IMG/VR virus record: IMGVR_UViG_3300035703_000213
Span: 1 to 37,773 of that record
DNA: 37,773 nt
Direction: 5' to 3' (one strand)
Origin: a virus
Shown here: piece after piece, positions 14,407-22,429 of the stretch
Layout of the letters: each line of letters starts with the position of its first letter
Position numbering within the stretch: the stretch's first letter is position 1
Notes under the pieces: generated by a model
Database searches by the model: none
The model's input: only the letters and a program-made list of their open reading frames with translations
Told to the model about the DNA's origin: nothing
Position numbers and translations under genes: made by a program

Positions 14407-14598
14407 ATGGCAAAACCACAACCCGCAACTCCAATCTACCACGGCCGGAAATGGCCTGTCGGCATCCACAACGCCGCGCGGCGGCTCGGCTGCTCTCCTG
14501 GGCATCTGTTTCATGTGCTCACAGGCCAGCGCCAGAGTCAGCGCATTCATGACGGCTACAACGCCCTCGTGGCAGAATTGAAAGGCGGTGCCTCATGA
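14407..14598 (+). CDS. Small DNA-binding-like protein at Ner position
   Basis: The product is a 63-aa basic protein. The core GIHNAARRLGCSPGHLFHVL, then TGQRQSQRI, reads as a short helix-turn-helix (AARRLGCSPGHLFHVLTG). It is the first gene of the early operon, facing the repressor, exactly where Mu has ner, whose product represses early transcription. Function is inferred from position and motif; there is no clear sequence match to Ner. The start is ATG 14407. The open frame to 14362 would run through the operator. Confidence 0.65.
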   Translation: MAKPQPATPIYHGRKWPVGIHNAARRLGCSPGHLFHVLTGQRQSQRIHDGYNALVAELKGGAS

Positions 14599-14804
14599 GC
14601 ATCTCCGCCAATCTCTCCCTGCTGCTGCGCATTGGCGCTCGCCTGCTCACGAGCACGGTCATCTGCCCGGTGGATCACGAGATCCACGAAACCCTGTGGG
14701 GGAACCACTTCAGCCTCGCGGTCATGCACCAGCAACTCCGCATGACGTGGCGTGAGCGCTGGGAGGACGAGGACACCGCCACGAACGCCGCGCTCCTCGC
14801 CTGA
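14595..14804 (+). CDS. Hypothetical early protein
   Basis: The product has 69 aa. A leucine-rich N terminus (NLSLLLRIGARLLTSTVICP) is followed by a charged helix (HQQLRMTWRERWEDEDTATN). No recognised family. The ATG overlaps the previous TGA by 4 bp, so it is coupled to the Ner-like gene. Confidence 0.6.
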   Translation: MSISANLSLLLRIGARLLTSTVICPVDHEIHETLWGNHFSLAVMHQQLRMTWRERWEDEDTATNAALLA

Positions 14805-14842
14805 CCATCCACCGATTTCGCAGATTCCACCGAAACACCACC

Positions 14843-15475
14843 ATGAACCGCACCCTCATCCCTCATCCTCGCTTCTCTCTCGCCACGCCCGTGATCACCG
14901 CGCGGGAAATGGCTCTCGCGGCCATCTGCGCGGGCCTCAAGAGCCAGCTTAATCAGCGATACATGCAGCTCCGCGCTCAAGCCGAGCAAATCGGCAATCT
15001 CGCCGGGCTCGTTGTCATGATGGGCGAGCACGCGGCAGCCCAAGCCGCCAAAATCACCGCCCTCGAAGAGCGCAATCGCCAGCTCACGAAGGCGCTGCAC
15101 CGCCAGGCTACGGCGGGCTTTGTGGCGATGGACTATCTCGTGAGCGCTGCGCCGCTGCTCATGATTGCTGCGGCGGTGCCGGTGATTGGCTGGCGGGGCG
15201 CATTGTATGTCGTCGGCAGTCTCGGAATTGGCGCGGGCCTGATGCTCTACTTCGCCCGCCGGATCTGCGAGGCGTGGGATGATCATCGCACGCCGGTCGC
15301 GCCATCGGGTGCGCATTTGCCTGAGCCTAGCACTGATGCCCGCATCGACTACCCCGCCATTGGCGAGGCCTACGCCGACGAGAGCGAATTCGAGCCCTTC
15401 GAGCGGGTCATCCACCATCCCGAGGCCCAGGCCGCCCGCGCCCGCTTCGAGGCCACCGCCGCCGCCCTCCGCTGA
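14843..15475 (+). CDS. Coiled-coil membrane protein of the early operon
   Basis: The product has 210 aa. Residues about 20-95 are a long helix likely to form a coiled coil (LKSQLNQRYMQLRAQAEQIG, ITALEERNRQLTKALHRQ). Two membrane helices follow (YLVSAAPLLMIAAAVPVIGW and ALYVVGSLGIGAGLMLYFA). The C-terminal 70 residues are acidic and soluble. A membrane protein between regulator and transposase genes is unexpected; superinfection exclusion or membrane-linked control are possible roles, neither shown. The start has a CACC-ATG context without a Shine-Dalgarno sequence. Confidence 0.7.
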   Translation: MNRTLIPHPRFSLATPVITAREMALAAICAGLKSQLNQRYMQLRAQAEQIGNLAGLVVMMGEHAAAQAAKITALEERNRQLTKALHRQATAGFVAMDYLVSAAPLLMIAAAVPVIGWRGALYVVGSLGIGAGLMLYFARRICEAWDDHRTPVAPSGAHLPEPSTDARIDYPAIGEAYADESEFEPFERVIHHPEAQAARARFEATAAALR

Positions 15476-15520
15476 TCATCCCTTCTGACTCTCCGCCCTT
15501 AGCCCTCTGCCCTCCGCTCT

Positions 15521-16627
15521 ATGTCCCGCGCCATCACCTGGATTTCCAAGTTCGACCTCAGCGTTCACGCCGCCGTCGCCCAAACCCCTGAAGACCGCGC
15601 CCTGGTCGAAATGCTCGTGGCGGACTTCACCGCCAAGCTCAAACGCGGCGTGAAGCCGGACCGCCTCATTCACGATCCGCTTCAAGTGAACGCCCAGAAC
15701 GAAGTCGAGGACGGCCGCCACCGCCTGCTGGCCGCCCTGCGCATCGACAAGCTCGTCGAGCTGCCATGCGATGTCACCGATGGCAGCGATGCGGAAACGC
15801 TTGTCTGCGAAAAGCTCCTCCAGCGCCGCCACTACACCAAAAGCGCCCGCGCCTACGCCCTCCGCCACATGGCCGCGAAGGCCGCGCAAGCGGGCAAAGA
15901 GGCCAGCGCCAAAATGGGGGCGGATGCTCGCTGGAAAAATGCCATGCCGATTGAATCGGCTAGGCAAGAAATCACCCTCCAATCCCTCGCGGACAAGTCC
16001 CTCCTCTCGGTCGATTTGCTTCAGCAGGCCGTGAAGCTGGAGCGGGATTACATGAGCAAGGCGGACAAGCTCATTACGGACTGGCTCAACCTCAATCCCG
16101 ATGATGCGGATGCCTGGCTCATCTTCCGGGATGCCAATGCCATGCTGGAGATGCCGTGGAGCGCGTGGCGTTCCCAGGCCCTCGCCATGCGGGGCGAGAC
16201 GGATGACGCCAAGAGCCACAACATCATCCCGCGCCATTTCCGGGAGATCGAAGAGGACAAGATCTTCAACGGCCTCATTGACCCCTCCGGGGAGGATGAC
16301 GACCGCCGCTCCTACTCGCTCGGGGCCGCGCTGAAGGCCATGGGCTCTTACTTCGCCACCGCCGGGCAGAAGCGCCCGGATACCACGCCGGAGAATCCCG
16401 CGCTGCATCTCACCCTCATCAACAAGGTGGGCAGCTTCTCCCGCACGATGTGGGCGAACTGGGATGAGATCGAAGCACCCGCCCGCCTGGAGGTGCTGCA
16501 AAACCTCACCCTCAGCATCTCCGGCGGCACCGATGCCGCCGGCCGCATCCACAAGCCATGGCCCGCGGATGTGCGCCAGGCGCTCCTTGTCGCGCTCAAC
16601 CCGAAGAAGGCCTCAACCAACGCCTGA
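15521..16627 (+). CDS. ParB-like nuclease-fold protein
   Basis: The product has 368 aa. Residues about 45-95 contain the ParB/Srx signature: LIHDPLQVNAQNEVEDGRHR, then LLAALRIDKLVELPCDV, with the DGRHRLLAA core. A basic helical part (YTKSARAYALRHMAAKAAQA) and a probable HTH (ITLQSLADKSLLSVDLLQQA) follow. The remaining half (200-368) is of unknown fold. ParB-like proteins in phages act as DNA-binding regulators, CTPases or nucleases. Its place just upstream of the transposase suggests a role in transposition control or target choice (inference). The leader contains TCTCCGC/CCTCTGC repeats. Confidence 0.75.
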   Translation: MSRAITWISKFDLSVHAAVAQTPEDRALVEMLVADFTAKLKRGVKPDRLIHDPLQVNAQNEVEDGRHRLLAALRIDKLVELPCDVTDGSDAETLVCEKLLQRRHYTKSARAYALRHMAAKAAQAGKEASAKMGADARWKNAMPIESARQEITLQSLADKSLLSVDLLQQAVKLERDYMSKADKLITDWLNLNPDDADAWLIFRDANAMLEMPWSAWRSQALAMRGETDDAKSHNIIPRHFREIEEDKIFNGLIDPSGEDDDRRSYSLGAALKAMGSYFATAGQKRPDTTPENPALHLTLINKVGSFSRTMWANWDEIEAPARLEVLQNLTLSISGGTDAAGRIHKPWPADVRQALLVALNPKKASTNA

Positions 16628-16667
16628 CCCATTTCACGCAGCCCGCTCCGCCGCGTCACTCGCCACC

Positions 16668-18575
16668 ATGTCCGCCACTCTCACCAGCACGCAACTCCAC
16701 GAAGCCGCCCAGCTCCTCAAGCAAGGATGGAACCAGAAAGCCCTGGCCATCCGCTACGGAGTGAGCGCGCCGACGTTGAGCCGCGCGCTGGCCCGCCTGA
16801 GTGAGACTGGCGATGCCGCGGCCGCCACCACGCCGCGCTATGCCACCGGCCCGCGTGACGAGCACGAACTCACCCCGGCGGAGATCGCCGTCTTGAAGCT
16901 CGGCATGATCGAGAAGCGCTCCCGCCGCCTCGCTGCGGACATGCTCATGGCCTCCACCGAATGCCGGCCTGCCACCTATGAGCGCCTCGAAGCCGCCTTT
17001 GATGCCGCTGCACAAAAGCGCGCGGATGAGGTCTGGCCCCGCTGGTTTATGCGAGCCTGCATCGTCACCGATGAAGAGCGTGCCGCCTTCCGTGGTCCGA
17101 AGGCGCTGGCCGCTGTGGAGCCTGCCCGCCCGCGTGGCCTCTTCTATACCGATGAGCAGGGCCGCCAGCAGCCGCTCTTTGCGAATGCCTTGTGGGAGTT
17201 TGACGACGAATCGGAGAACACACCCTGGCTGGAGATGGATGAGCACGGCAAGGCCCGCGTGAACCGCCAGACGCTGAAGGCCATTGATGTCTATTCCTCC
17301 TTCTACCTCGGAATGCGCGCCGTGAGCCGTGACAGCGATGGCTACCGCATCGAAGACCAGGCGGATTTTCTCCTCGAACTCATCGACGCCCATGGCATGC
17401 CGCTGCGCTGCCGCATCGAGCGCGGGCCGTGGGACAATAACTTCTGGTTTGGCTCCCCGCTGCCCAAGGCCTGGTGGCACACGCCGGAGTGCGCGAATCT
17501 CCGCTGGGGTGGCATTGATGAAAAGGCCGGCGGCCCCATCGCCGTGATGCAGGCCTTCAAGAGTCGCCACAAAGGCACCGTCGAAGGCAGCTTCAATCAT
17601 CGGCAGAACCTCGCCGCGCATGAGACGCTCGACATCGGCCGTGAGCGTGGCGAGCATGAAGCTGCCGCGCGCTGGCACCGCCTCGCCCTCAATGGCAACG
17701 AAGCCGCCATTGCCAAGTTCCCGAATGCCGCCGCGCGTGCGGACATCAGTGCGGAGGTGCTTCACCGCTTCAACAGCGAGGCCAAGCGCCGCCCGAATCT
17801 GTTCGGCTCCAAGAAGGTGGTCCCGGCGGAATTGTTCGCCACCGCCACGCGCCGGGATCTGCCGGCAGAGCACCGCTGGCGCTTCCTTCCCGTGAAGGCC
17901 GCTGTCACCGTGCGCAATGCGCACATCCAGCTCCGCGCCCGTGGCTATGATCTGCCCTTCCTCTTCACCGCTGAAGGCTTCGCGCCGCAGTGGGACTGGA
18001 ATGCCTGGCTGCCGCATGGCTGGCGCATCCTGGCCGCCTTCCACCCGGCCCGCCCGGATCTCGGCTGCCACATCTTCAACGGGCTGCATCCTGACCATCC
18101 GCAGAACCCGCGCCGCTTCCCGCTTGGCATGCCGCTGGGCATCCTGAAGCACGCACCGCATGCGCCGATGTGGAATGACGCGCCGGAGACGGCAGACTTT
18201 GACGGCCGCCGCCGCACTCAGAGCGCCGTGCGTGCGGAGACCCGCATCATCAAGGCCGCCAAGAAGAGCGTGCGCGTCTCCACCGTCGTGCGTGCCGGCC
18301 AGGTGCGCAGCGCCCGCATGGGCAGCGCAGATCCGCTCATGCCGCTGCATCTCGACAGCGGCGCGCCGCCCGTGGCGGACATCGCGGCAACCTTTGGGGG
18401 CCGGGAGACTGGCCGCAGTGGGACTGATCACATCACGGGCAGTGGTGAACGGACCGCCCGCGGCGGTCTGGACCACGAAGCGCGGCCGAAGAACAGCGCC
18501 GGCCATCTCCCGCCCCCATCCCGCCGCGCCGCCGCGCTCGCCGCCCTCGAAGCGCTCGAAGCCGCTCAAACCTGA
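16668..18575 (+). CDS. MuA-like DDE transposase
   Basis: The transposase (635 aa) inserts and replicates the phage. Residues 1-45 are an HTH (LLKQGWNQKALAIRYGVSAP, TLSRALARL). The RNase-H core follows: WEFDDES with catalytic Asp 179/180, a second strand AIDVYSSFYLGMRAVS, RGPWDNN with D256, and KGTVEGSFNHRQNL with E306. This gives the D-D-E spacing expected of MuA (about 50 residues between the last two). Residues about 460-540 are the beta-barrel region. The C-terminal 80 residues are Arg/Ala-rich and probably contact MuB. Start ATG 16668; the open frame upstream overlaps the ParB-like gene. Confidence 0.92.
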   Translation: MSATLTSTQLHEAAQLLKQGWNQKALAIRYGVSAPTLSRALARLSETGDAAAATTPRYATGPRDEHELTPAEIAVLKLGMIEKRSRRLAADMLMASTECRPATYERLEAAFDAAAQKRADEVWPRWFMRACIVTDEERAAFRGPKALAAVEPARPRGLFYTDEQGRQQPLFANALWEFDDESENTPWLEMDEHGKARVNRQTLKAIDVYSSFYLGMRAVSRDSDGYRIEDQADFLLELIDAHGMPLRCRIERGPWDNNFWFGSPLPKAWWHTPECANLRWGGIDEKAGGPIAVMQAFKSRHKGTVEGSFNHRQNLAAHETLDIGRERGEHEAAARWHRLALNGNEAAIAKFPNAAARADISAEVLHRFNSEAKRRPNLFGSKKVVPAELFATATRRDLPAEHRWRFLPVKAAVTVRNAHIQLRARGYDLPFLFTAEGFAPQWDWNAWLPHGWRILAAFHPARPDLGCHIFNGLHPDHPQNPRRFPLGMPLGILKHAPHAPMWNDAPETADFDGRRRTQSAVRAETRIIKAAKKSVRVSTVVRAGQVRSARMGSADPLMPLHLDSGAPPVADIAATFGGRETGRSGTDHITGSGERTARGGLDHEARPKNSAGHLPPPSRRAAALAALEALEAAQT

Positions 18576-18593
18576 CCGCCTCCTTTCTCATCC

Positions 18594-18980
18594 ATGAACG
18601 CCGCCTCTCCCTCCCTCATCCGCGCCGCCCGCGCCAGCGCCCGCCAGCATCGCGATCACAACGCCAAGCGCCTCAAGCGCATCATCCTCAAGCTCATGAC
18701 TCGCATTGAGGCCTGCGAGCATGAGCTGAGCCTCCTCAGCAAAGTGGAGCGTGATGTGATCGCCAATGGCACCAGCCCGGAGCTTTTCCAACTTCGCACA
18801 GAAACGCGATTTGACGGGGGGGTGCCAAAAACAGCCACCATCACACCCGAAAACGATCCTGGGGCCGCCAGCGCGATTCGCGGGGCCTCGCGGGTGCCTT
18901 CCAGCGAAGGCCATCAACCCCATCTCAGCCCTGGCGGTCCGCCCCCTGCCAATCTGCCCGCCTCTGGCGAGGTCTTTTAA
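18594..18980 (+). CDS. Hypothetical basic helical protein
   Basis: The product has 128 aa. The N-terminal 65 residues form a basic helix (ARASARQHRDHNAKRLKRII, ILKLMTRIEACEHELSLLSK). The rest is Pro/Gly-rich and looks disordered. No family was recognised. It lies directly after the transposase gene, where an accessory DNA-binding factor would be plausible but is unproven. Confidence 0.5.
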   Translation: MNAASPSLIRAARASARQHRDHNAKRLKRIILKLMTRIEACEHELSLLSKVERDVIANGTSPELFQLRTETRFDGGVPKTATITPENDPGAASAIRGASRVPSSEGHQPHLSPGGPPPANLPASGEVF

Positions 18981-19020
18981 CCAGGAACCGAGAACCGCGA
19001 ACCAAGAACTCATCTCCACC
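18981..19020 (+). repeat. Heptad leader (AACCAAGA/AACCGAGA type)
   Basis: Degenerate units CCAGGAA, CCGAGAA, CCGCGAA and CCAAGAA run just before the start codon at 19021. This is another member of the pre-start tandem repeat class of this element. Confidence 0.6.
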
Positions 19021-19347
19021 ATGAACCTCCGCCAACTCCACCAACGCATGGGCCGCCTTTGGGCTGCCATTGAAGAAGTCTCCCGCCTGCTCGCTCTTGA
19101 GGAGGTGCTCGATTCACCGCGGCGCTTTGAAGTGCTGGCCGCCGCGCCCTATCTCCGCAGCCGCCTGCGCTGGCTACATACTCAATACTACGCGCTCGAA
19201 GCCTGTCTCCCCACACCGGAGACGCTCAGCGCCGCCGCGTATGGCCGCGCCCTCTCTCTGGGCCTGAGCGTCGAGGCTGCCGAGGCGGAACGCAGCAAGG
19301 CCTGGCATCACGCCAAGCAAGCCGCCCGCCTCCGCGCCGCCGCCTGA
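19021..19347 (+). CDS. Hypothetical helical early protein
   Basis: The product is a 108-aa, mostly helical protein (LHQRMGRLWAAIEEVSRLLA, then YLRSRLRWLHTQYYALEACL) rich in Ala, Arg and Leu. No family was recognised. It starts with a CACC-ATG context in the early operon, between two other small helical proteins. Confidence 0.6.
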   Translation: MNLRQLHQRMGRLWAAIEEVSRLLALEEVLDSPRRFEVLAAAPYLRSRLRWLHTQYYALEACLPTPETLSAAAYGRALSLGLSVEAAEAERSKAWHHAKQAARLRAAA

Positions 19348-19374
19348 TTTCACATCCCTCATCACCTCATCACC

Positions 19375-19719
19375 ATGAAAGACCAAGCATCCACCCCACC
19401 GGACATGACCAAAGAGCAGGCCGCTGAGCTGAAGCAGCTCCGCCGCGCCATCACCAAAGTCGAAGGCGACATCAACCGCGAGGAGCGAAGCCTCCGCGCC
19501 AAGATCAACAAGATCGACCGCGCCATTGAAACCAACCGCGTCGTCATCCTGCGCCGCGCTCATCAGGAGATCAAAGCGCAGGCCGCCGCCTGGCTCCGCG
19601 AACAGAAGCCGCTGCGCACGCAGCTCGCACGCCTCACTGAAGGCCGCGCCCCCGCCTTCAAGACGCGGGACGCCATAGCCAAGCGCATCGCCATCCTCGA
19701 AGGCCGCCTGGCCTCGTGA
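19375..19719 (+). CDS. Coiled-coil early protein
   Basis: The product has 114 aa and is almost wholly charged helix: MTKEQAAELKQLRRAITKVE, IDRAIETNRVVILRRAHQEI, LREQKPLRTQLARL. It is predicted to form a coiled coil; no enzyme motif. It may act as a DNA-end or nucleoprotein factor near the Gam-like gene that follows, but that is only position-based. It is preceded by a TCATCAC-type repeat leader. Confidence 0.6.
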   Translation: MKDQASTPPDMTKEQAAELKQLRRAITKVEGDINREERSLRAKINKIDRAIETNRVVILRRAHQEIKAQAAAWLREQKPLRTQLARLTEGRAPAFKTRDAIAKRIAILEGRLAS

Positions 19720-19757
19720 GTCATCCCTCATCGCTCATCCCTCATCAAAACACGACC

Positions 19758-20315
19758 ATGAAGACCAAGCCCGAAATCAAAGTCCCCACCGAGGCGGAAA
19801 TCCCCGCGCTCACGGACCGCGTTGCTGAGATCAACGCGGAGATTGGAAAGCTCACCGCCGAAAAGAAAGGCATCGAAGCACGCCTGGAAGCCTACGCCCT
19901 CGCCCATCCTGAGCATCACGAGCCGCTGAAGGATGAGAAGCGCGAGGGCCGCCGCATGCTGCTCAGCGGCGCGCGCCACAAGCTGCCCATCGTGTTTGCC
20001 TCTGATCTCATCATTGGCAGCTTCCGCGATGGAAGCGAGAAGCACAAAGAGCTGCTGGCCCTGCTGTGCGAGGAGATGAGCGAGAGTGAGGCCCCGCGCG
20101 TGCTCAAGAAGTTCTTCGAGCCGCCCTCGAAGTGGGAGAACCTCTTCGACAACGGCGTGAAGTTCCGCGCCGCCTGCGGTGAGCGCCTGCCCAAGAGCAT
20201 CGCGGCCAAGTTCATCACGGCCTGCACGCAGGCGGACAAGAGCGGCATCAAGAAGAGCACCATCAGCTTCGACTACAAGCAAGCCGCTCCGGCGGATGGA
20301 CGGGAGGAAGCATGA
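19758..20315 (+). CDS. Early protein, possible Gam-like host-nuclease inhibitor
   Basis: The product has 185 aa. A helical hairpin (EAEIPALTDRVAEINAEIGK, LTAEKKGIEARLEAYA) is followed by strands (REGRRMLLSGARHKLPIVFA, SDLIIGSF). It ends in a short strand, KKSTISFDY. The order of helical pair, strands and terminal strand recalls Mu Gam, which protects DNA ends, but conserved residues do not match well enough for certainty. The stop overlaps the next ATG (ATGA). Its leader is made of TCATCCC repeats (19720..19750). Confidence 0.6.
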   Translation: MKTKPEIKVPTEAEIPALTDRVAEINAEIGKLTAEKKGIEARLEAYALAHPEHHEPLKDEKREGRRMLLSGARHKLPIVFASDLIIGSFRDGSEKHKELLALLCEEMSESEAPRVLKKFFEPPSKWENLFDNGVKFRAACGERLPKSIAAKFITACTQADKSGIKKSTISFDYKQAAPADGREEA

Positions 20316-20572
20316 GCGCTCCCAAGCCCATCACCATCCGCGTGAAGAAGGGAGATCCTTGCGTGGCTGTCGTCATCAAGGGACCGCAGGCCACGGCCTC
20401 ATGCACCATGGGGGCCGTGGAGGCTGCGGTGAATTGCGCCGCGAAGTCCCTCCGCTGCTCCAAGGATCTCGTTCAAGTCGAGCACACAGAAGACGCGGCT
20501 GGCTTCTCCTTTTACAAGGCCAGCCTTCGCCCTGAGCCGGATCTCTTCAGCAAGACGGGAGGTGCCTCGTGA
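20312..20572 (+). CDS. Hypothetical early protein
   Basis: The product has 86 aa. It is a small alpha/beta protein (ITIRVKKGDPCVAVVIKGPQ, then a helix AAVNCAAKSLRCSKDLVQVE) with four Cys. Tight 4-bp overlaps with both neighbours (ATGA upstream, GTGA downstream) show it belongs to one translationally coupled block. Family unknown. Confidence 0.65.
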   Translation: MSAPKPITIRVKKGDPCVAVVIKGPQATASCTMGAVEAAVNCAAKSLRCSKDLVQVEHTEDAAGFSFYKASLRPEPDLFSKTGGAS

Positions 20573-21114
20573 ACGCACGCGTCATCACACTGCCGGCGGT
20601 TTCACAAGGTGCCACCACGGACGCCCTCACAGATCGCGTCAACGCCTGGGTGGGCCTCGCTCTGACCAAGGCCCGCGTGAAGCCCGTCGAAGGCACGGAC
20701 AAGTTCACCGCCACGCTGCCGCCGTTCCGCAAGTTCTGCGGTTTGAGTGAGACGGAATCTGCCGCGCTCGATGACCTGCGGGACAAGCTCATTGAGCATG
20801 CCCGCACCGAACTCTGCGCCGGCCGGGAGCTGCACGCCTGGGAAAGCAGCGTGCCGGAGATCACACCGGAGATGAAGCGCCTCGTGCGCCTCACGAACCT
20901 CAAACACGAGCTCAAAACTCGCGCCGCGCAATGGGGCGGTGAGCGCCAGCTCCTGCCTGCTCACGCCGTGGAGCGCTGCCTGGCAGACATCGACGCGCTC
21001 GTGACCCGCCACGCCATGCAGATCCAGGGCGTCACGCCCCCCCCGCAAAACCTCAGCCTGAATCCTGAAGCAAAAACCTCCGACGCACCGAGCGGCGCGC
21101 CGGAGGCTCCATGA
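20569..21114 (+). CDS. Hypothetical early protein upstream of MuB
   Basis: The product has 181 aa. It uses a GTG start overlapping the previous TGA (GTGA). Mostly helical, with basic patches (RLTNLKHELKTRAAQWGGER) and a Pro/Ala-rich, probably flexible C terminus. Its stop overlaps the MuB-like start (ATGA). No recognised domain. Confidence 0.65.
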   Translation: MNARVITLPAVSQGATTDALTDRVNAWVGLALTKARVKPVEGTDKFTATLPPFRKFCGLSETESAALDDLRDKLIEHARTELCAGRELHAWESSVPEITPEMKRLVRLTNLKHELKTRAAQWGGERQLLPAHAVERCLADIDALVTRHAMQIQGVTPPPQNLSLNPEAKTSDAPSGAPEAP

Positions 21115-22157
21115 AGCCGCTCAAGCCCTCTAAACTCAAACGACCCGCCATGACTGCCACCGCCCCTCAAAACGAAACAGACCTCACAAGCCAGTTGCTC
21201 GCCGCCGCGCGCAACATTGAAACTTACCGCGCCGATCTCGGCACCACGAAGGCCGCCCTTCTCCGCCAATACCCGGAGCTGGGCACGGACCGCACTTACA
21301 ACAAGATCACCGGCGGAGACCTGGCCCAGCTCGATGTCGAGAAATGGCGTGATTCGTATGAGCACGTCTGGCGGCAGATCAAAGACGCCGGAGAGACGGC
21401 GGATGACAGCCTCATCCCCACACTCACCGGCCCGGTGGAGCTGTGCCGCTCGTATCTGGAGACGCGCCTCACGAAGGGCAATGACCGCTTCATTCTCATC
21501 CAGGGGGAAAGCGGCGTGGGCAAGACCAGCGCCATCCAGGTCATGCTGGGGAAGCCTTACGGCGGTCTCATGCTCATCATCGAAGCGCTGGACGTGTGGA
21601 AGAAAGAGAACCGCAACACGGCCGTGCCGATGCTCCGCGCCATCGCGGAAGAGCTGGGCATCAAAGACCTGCCGGGCCGCCGTGATGCGCTCATGAAGGA
21701 GGTCATCAACAAACTGAAGGCACAGCGCCGCTGCCTCGTGATCGAAGAGGCTCATCACCTCTGCCCGCAGGGCCTCAACACGCTCAAGGCCATCATCAAC
21801 CTCACGCCCACGATCATCGTGGCCACGGCCATCCCGCAGCTTTGGGACCGCCTCACCAGCTCGCGGGAGACTTACATGGAAGTAAAGCAGCTCATCGGGA
21901 ACCGCCTCGCGGAGCGCATCCAGCTCGTGCTCTCCACGGAAGACATCCGAGCCTTCCTGCTGGCCCGCAACGTCATCCTTACCGATGCGGAGATGGATGC
22001 CGTGACCACGCAGCTCCGCAGTGCTGCCAGCGGCAATGGCTGCATGAAATTCGTCGCCAAAGCCACCGCCCGCTTCCTCCGCGAAGTCGGCAAAGGCGAG
22101 GGCTCCAGCAAGGAAACCTTCCTCAACGCCATCGCCCAGGAAAAGAAGCGCCGCTGA
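21111..22157 (+). CDS. MuB-like AAA+ ATPase, transposition target protein
   Basis: This ATPase (348 aa) delivers target DNA to the transposase. An N-terminal HTH-like region (IETYRADLGTTKAALLRQYP) is followed by the AAA+ core: Walker A GESGVGKT at 132-139, Walker B RCLVIEEAHH at 207-216, sensor 1 region TIIVATAI, and the lid helices near 270-320. The C-terminal domain is small and basic. This matches MuB/TniB organisation (MuB is 312 aa). It is coupled to the preceding gene by ATGA. In Mu, B follows A directly; here six small genes lie between them. Confidence 0.9.
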   Translation: MKPLKPSKLKRPAMTATAPQNETDLTSQLLAAARNIETYRADLGTTKAALLRQYPELGTDRTYNKITGGDLAQLDVEKWRDSYEHVWRQIKDAGETADDSLIPTLTGPVELCRSYLETRLTKGNDRFILIQGESGVGKTSAIQVMLGKPYGGLMLIIEALDVWKKENRNTAVPMLRAIAEELGIKDLPGRRDALMKEVINKLKAQRRCLVIEEAHHLCPQGLNTLKAIINLTPTIIVATAIPQLWDRLTSSRETYMEVKQLIGNRLAERIQLVLSTEDIRAFLLARNVILTDAEMDAVTTQLRSAASGNGCMKFVAKATARFLREVGKGEGSSKETFLNAIAQEKKRR

Positions 22158-22180
22158 TCACCTCCAACCCTCACACCATC

Positions 22181-22402
22181 ATGGCCACCCACCAAACCGA
22201 CTACACCACACCCGTGCGCGGCGTGCGCTCCTACAAAGGGGGCGCATGGTGCGCCATCATCACGCGCTCCACGCCAGAAGGGGTGAAGAGCTATTACCGC
22301 GGCGGCCTCCGCTCATTGGAGGCCGCCATCCAGGCCCATGCGGAGCTGGAGGCCGCCTATCCCAAGCGCAAACCCGGCCGCAAGCCCGGCTGCCAGCGCT
22401 GA
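22181..22402 (+). CDS. AP2-like DNA-binding protein with AT-hook-like tail
   Basis: The product has 73 aa. VRGVRSYKGGAWCAIITRST, followed by YYRGGLRSLEAAIQAHAELE, fits the AP2 pattern: RGV strand, W-x-A-x-I strand, a third strand, then an amphipathic helix with Ala spacing. The end KRKPGRKPG resembles an AT-hook. AP2 domains occur in phage integrases and homing nucleases as DNA-binding modules; a stand-alone one beside MuB is unusual. The gene starts with a CACCATC-ATG context. Confidence 0.7.
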   Translation: MATHQTDYTTPVRGVRSYKGGAWCAIITRSTPEGVKSYYRGGLRSLEAAIQAHAELEAAYPKRKPGRKPGCQR

Positions 22403-22429
22403 TCACTCATCCCTTCGCCTCATCTCGTC

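Noticed and set aside
14675-16552. Long minus-strand frames opposite the early operon (247 and 358 aa)
   Set aside because: Antisense shadows; the plus-strand genes have membrane, coiled-coil and ParB motifs and leaders.
16656-18569. 637-aa open frame on the minus strand opposite the transposase
   Set aside because: It mirrors the high-GC codon phase of the MuA-like gene, has no recognisable domain, and the transposase motifs on the plus strand are clear.
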